This document shows, in pieces, positions 15,001 through 21,000 of a stretch of DNA of 64,000 nucleotides. The first letter of the stretch is position 1. Every line of letters starts with the position of its first letter. The notes under the pieces were generated by a model, which was not told the DNA's origin, made no database searches, and saw only the letters and a program-made list of their open reading frames with translations. Source of the stretch: Luidia sarsii (taxonomy: Eukaryota; Echinodermata; Asteroidea; Paxillosida; Luidiidae); contig OX465107.1 in NCBI GenBank assembly GCA_949987565.1, forward strand, positions 24,075,867 to 24,139,866, in the 5' to 3' direction. Made by a program: the position numbers and the translations under genes.

Positions 15001-18000
15001 GCCCAGATTATCCTTGCATCCTGGCGAACGTCCACCAGGAAATGCTATAGATCAGCATTACAGTGGCTTCACTTGTGTAGTCAGACAAAGACTGATCCTG
15101 TTCGACCAAATGTAACTTCAGTAGTTGACTTTCTTGCAGCAGAATTTCACAAGGGCAGTGAATATAGCACCCTCAACACACTACGGAGTGCCATATCAGC
15201 AGTAACCCTACCAATAGAGGGCGTGACTATGGGCTCAAACCCGCTCGTCAAAAGACTGCTAACAGGTGCATTTAACCTTAGACCGCCGACACCGCGGTAC
15301 TCACAAACGTGGGATGTGACTATTGTTTTAAATCACATTCGGTCTCTTGGACCCGACATAGATCTATCAACAAAAAACCTCACCATGAAACTGGTTACGT
15401 TGATTGCCTTAATATCGGGGCAACGCTGTCAAACCATAGCATTAATCAATTTGGACTATGCTAATGTTACAGCTACTGGTGTTACATTTGTTATTGATAA
15501 ACTTACGAAAACAAGTAAAGTTTGCAAGCCTCATGTAGATGTTTCATTTACATCATATCCCCATGATGCTTTACTTTGTGTTATTAGTGTTTTGAGAACA
15601 TACCTCCAAAGAACCAAACCTGTAAGAGGTACTGAGAGGCGATTATTCTTGAGTTATTTTCAACCGTACAAGGCCGTAGGTTCAGAAACTATAGGCCGTT
15701 GGATCAAAGGCACATTGAAAGCAGCTGGTATCAATACTGACAAATTTACTGCACATAGTACCAGATCAGCAGCATGTAGTACCGCTTTCAAGTACGGAGT
15801 GTCACTGGATACAATTATGAAAACTGCTGGGTGGTCAAAATGCTCCACCTTCGCCAAGTACTATAATAAGAGTATTATTACAAACCCCGCTTTTGCTAAT
15901 GCGGTTCTGGGCAAGAATCAGCCATAGAATTCACCTGTGTATCAGGCAACTTATTCAGTTATTTGATTCTTACTGAAACGTAAATATGAAAATGTCATAT
16001 AAGGACCGACGCTTCAATTTATGTTTTAATGTTCACACACGGCGTGAATAAAATATCCAATAAAGAGATGTGCATGTATTCTGAGGAACATGAATGGTTG
16101 TTTCCTTTACTTGGTTTGCATTCAGAGTTGCTCCAAACATCTCACGTAAGGCCGAGGTGCTATGTGGTGACGAGGTAGAATTTAAAAATTAAACGAAATG
16201 AAATGAAATGAAATTGAAGTTTAATTGGAATTCTACCGAGTCACCACTAGCACTGAAGGACTTACGTTCCCTCCCAAGTCATTAATGACGGAAAAAGTAA
16301 ACCGATGCCCTCCCGTTGACTGACTGCAAACGTTCTACGTACAAAAATGCCCTGAGGCGTAAGTGCCGGGGCACGGTTATATAGGGGCGCGCTCTTTTGT
16401 TAAAAGAACTCTCTCAAGTGTGACAATAGAATACCGGTGGCAGGTGCAATCTCTCACGTAAGTCCTTCAGTGCTAGTGGTGACTCGGTAGAATTCCAATT
16501 AAACTTCAATTTCATTTCATTTCATTTCGTTTAATTTTTAAATTATGCTTGTTCTATTTACTAGCCTGGTCTATTTACTAGCCACTTTGTCTGTCACTTC
16601 CTTGTCTGTCTGAGTCTTGTCTGTCCAAGGGAAAGGTACAAAAGCAGCTTGCTTCACCTTGTACCTACATGTCGGTAATTCCTTGTTGTAATTCAAACTA
16701 TAATTATAATTGTACAGATTGTACTGTATTTCATATTATTGAATACTGACAAATAAACCAGACTTAAACATGGGGCGTTATGACCAAAGATCTTATAGCG
16801 AGAAATAGTGCGCAAGATACTACTCCGAGCAGAAGGTGAAGTACGCACTGGGCGCCATTTTAGTAAGCAACGGAATCTGTCGTTTGCTTTCGGTGCTCCG
16901 GAAATGAAGCGAGAGAGTCACAACCAATCAAAAAGATACTTTTTGGATGCGTGAACAGAATGTGATAACATTCGATGTGATGTGACCACGAAATGGAGAG
17001 AATGTGTGCGACTTACTAAAATGGCGCCCAGTGCGTACTTCACTCGGATGCGTGTGATCTCGCAAGAGTAGGCTATCTATGCAAAGCGCACGACCTCAAG
17101 GCTGACCACAAATTCTGTATGTGACGTAGTACGTTCGTCTCCAAAGTAGGGGGCACAATTTTCGGACCAAACTATAGCGTTTTGGGGCTAAATTAATCAT
17201 TTTTTGTCTCAAAAACTCGTATAACTCTGACATGGCGCCCCTGTTTTTGCTTCGGCTCATCAGCTGGGTGAAGACCGCCTTCGGTGCGTGCTCGGCCACG
17301 TGCGGCGGCGGCACCCAGACCCGCTCCGTGACCTGCCGACGCACCGTGAACGCCCGCGAGGAGACAGCGGATGACGCACTGTGTCCCCTGCCCAAGCCGG
17401 GCACCAGCCAGGCCTGCAACGGCGACATGTGCCCCAGGGAGATGCCGCCTGCAAGCTGGGAGACCAGCCAGTGGTTCCCGGTGAGTGTTAGGCCAAGATC
17501 AGGGCCCTTTTCCAAAACCCGGCTTAGGCTCAGGCTCCGGCTTTGTCTCTATAGTTCATTCATCCATTTCAAGTACAAGGCGTGAAAGTAGGAAGCCTTT
17601 GGCATAATTTTGGAATGTTTTACTCCGTTTTGAAAAGGAATCCAAAGCTTCAACTTCTACAAAGAACTCCAACCTGTGTTTTCGGCTTTTGGATAACAGA
17701 TACGAAGCCGGAGCCAAATCCTAAGCCGGGTTTTGGAAAAGGGCCCAAGGCTGAATTTCACAAAGCCTTAATGCAATGCATCGTAACTCAACTTACGATG
17801 GATAACCCATAGTTAGTTCTGATACACCGTATGGTTTCTGCGTATCGTTCATCGTCTTGCGATTGATCGTAAGTTACGATGAATTTGGCGACATAATTGA
17901 CTGCAGGGCCTTGAACTTGTATATAGGGTTTAGCTGTTTGCCTCCCAATAGGGTATCCATAAAAAAAAATCGCCATTTTCGAAAAACAAAAACCACCAGG

Positions 18001-21000
18001 ACTTTTACCACCAGTCCCACATACAAACACGCTGTTATTCTGAAACCATTCACAGTATTGGAAATGACCTTAAATCTCTGCCGTGCAGACACTATAGAAG
18101 CTTTGTAAATTAGGCACGACGATGTACAATAATTGTAGTCCATACATTTATTTGATCTCCCTCCTCTCTGCCGACAGTGTTCCGTGACGTGTGGAGAGGG
18201 TAGGCGCACCCGGATGGTGACCTGTGTACGGGACGGCGTGGAGATGAAGGGAGATGGGGGCTGTGACGCGACTGCTAAACCCGCCGTGGCAGAGGTCTGT
18301 CAGCCCGGAGACTGCTCCCAAGGTATAGGCCTATCCATGTACATAGCTCCATCTAGTATACCAATGGGGAAAGGAGGGAGTATTGCATAGACTTCGGTGG
18401 CGTTCAAACTATACCCGTGTAACCAAGTGGTATCAAATTAAGGAAATAGGGGTTAAGTTTTACTAAGAGAGGCAGAGGAATCAAATTAGATTATAGGATA
18501 AAAGTACAAATCAGGATTTTTGATTTATTTCAGAAAAACAACTGTTTGTGGCATGTATAATTTGGCTGTTTAAATTCAGGATAGCATAAAAATGGCCAAA
18601 CAAGGCACCAATTTTTGTCGGCAAATTTGACTTCCATTGTAAATCGATTTCAACTTGTCTGTCCTTAATAACTCCTTACTCGTTTTATATGCTAAACAAA
18701 TTAAGGAAAAAACAGACTCGGAACCTTTGAACAAATTGAACTGAAATTGAAATTACCATCTAAGCTACCCAACACACATGGAAAGAGCGCTGGCATGGTG
18801 CGCAAAACCAGATGTCTCGGGTTCAAATCCCGGTCCAGTCAGAATTGTCTTTGCGAATTGTTCAATTTGTCTTATATTGTGTAAAGGGGTGAGATGTGTG
18901 GTGTTGGTGGGGGTGAATGCTGCTACGCCGGGTCTAGTTCTTTAGATTGTTGGCGGACTGGAGAGGAGAAGGATAAAGGACACGGTGGTCAGGGTCTATG
19001 TTGTATCAGCACTGAAGGATGCTGGACAACATGACCACTGACCACTGCACCCTGGTATCCTGGGGGGGGGGGTACTGTGGACCAGTCCACTCTCCAGCAG
19101 GGGTGTCTCAAGGGACCATCCAAAGAAAACATTTACTCAAATAAAGCCCTTCATATTACTAATCTTTATACAAGAAAATGAGATGAAATAAAACTTTCCA
19201 TCTATAAATGAGGGACAAATAGGGACCTCATATGCACTATACCTTCTGTTCCTTCTTTCCCCTCACCAACCTCATTCCCAGTCCCTAGTGTTTGTGATGG
19301 CGTGATGGACGCACCGTCCGGCACCATTAACACCATCGGCAGGCAGACGGCTGGGACGACGTGCACCCAGATCATCGCAGCGCCCCCTGGGAAGGACGTC
19401 ATCCTCACCATCCTGAAGCTCGTCATCGACTGCGACACGGGTATGCCTAATAAGTGCTGGAAAACATCTTCCCTGGGGAAGGAAAGGGGCTATCCAAATC
19501 TTCATTATCCTTGCTGGGTTGAAGCCCCTACACAACATTGGTCGAGGTCAAGGGAATAGCACATTGTATTTTATTTATCTACGATATGGAAATATGATGT
19601 TCCCCTTGCATCGAATTGAACTGAACACTTCGAATTGAAATGGAACCATTTACCAATAGAGACAATGACCCTTAGTTAAGCCCCTACACAACATTGGTCG
19701 AGGTCAAGGGAATAGCACATTGTATTTTATTTATCTACGATATGGAAATATGATGTTCCCCTTGCATCGAATTGAACTGAACACTGCGAATTGAAATGGA
19801 ACCATTTACCAATAGAGACAATGACCCTTAAAGCCCCTACACAACATTGGTCGAGGTCAAGGGAATAGCACATTGTATTTTCATTATCTACGATTTGGAA
19901 ATATGATGTTCCCCTTGCATCGAATTGAACTGAACACTGCGAATTGAAATGGAACCATTTACCAATAGAGACAATGACCCTTAGTAAAGCCCCTACACAA
20001 CATTGGTCGAGGTCAAAGAATAGCATCCATACGTTGTCTGATCCAACATATGCATGAAATAGCACACCTGTGAAAATGGCAGCTCGATCCGCCAACCGAG
20101 TCTCGAGAAAATCGTGAAACCCGCTTCATTTGTTTCGCGAAAATGCAGCATTCAACGCCGTACTGTTCCGAAAAAATAGTTTAGATCTCGGTGAGACGTA
20201 AACGGTTTCTTTTACTCATTGTCCCAAAATACAACATTTTAGGCAGAAATATTTCAGTGCGAGCTAGTTTCTACTATATCACCTTCAAACTGTATAAGTT
20301 TCATGTAAATCTGTGAACATTTTCTGTTTTTCGATCTTACCAATGTTGTGTATAGGGGCTTTAAGAAAGCCAGACAGAAGCATTACATTGATTTTGTTTT
20401 GCCAAGTTTCATGAATTGGTTATTTATCTAACGGTCGTTTGTCTCTTAGAGAGCTTCTCCGTGAGCGCAAGGCTGAGGAGAAAGACGTCTTGCGGCTACC
20501 TGTCCAACCTGCAGCTGACTGTGCGACACAACATCGTCAAGATCGAGCACAGCGCGTCCGGCTCCACGAGCGGCTACCACATCAGCTACAGCCTTGTGGA
20601 TTCAGTCACGCCGCCCAATCGTGAGTATACCACCACGGCCCATGGCTCCGACCGGCCGTGCGTGGGGCTTGCATATTATCCTGCTTGGAGTCGAACCGTC
20701 AAGCCCCTCTGAAATCATTTGAAGATCATTGATACAAGCTTTTATATAATACAGTGGATGGAACGTCGCTATAACGAACGCCGATATACCGACCATTCGG
20801 CCATAACGAACATGCCCTTTGGATCCCGATTCGTGTGTACGAAATAGGCCTACGTGGCTGCAACTGCTGTAACGGACGATTGCTATAACGACCAATTTTC
20901 ATGGATCCCGGGGTGTTCGTTATAGCGACGTTCCAATGTACACGAAAATTAAGATCTTTTCCACTTGAATAGCGTGTTCACATTATAGGTAACTTTGTTC

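Larger units (their letters stand above)
11745..16544 (+). mobile_element. DIRS-type tyrosine-recombinase retrotransposon, apparently intact
   Basis: A 4.8-kb element in intron 16 of the ADAMTS-like gene, in the gene's orientation. It carries three long overlapping open frames (gag-like, reverse transcriptase-RNase H, tyrosine recombinase), inverted terminal repeats at 11745-11897 and 16342-16544, and an internal complementary region at 16140-16267. This architecture defines DIRS elements, which insert through a circular intermediate without target duplication. Both ends carry AATT (11745-11748, 16541-16544). The complementary region contains the joined ends sharing one AATT, so the termini are set to within four bases. 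None of the three frames has an internal stop, so the insertion is probably young. Confidence 0.93.

Noticed and set aside
18780..18850. Functional tRNA gene
   Set aside because: Only A- and B-box-like segments are present and arms do not fold; similar pieces occur many times, which fits a SINE head.
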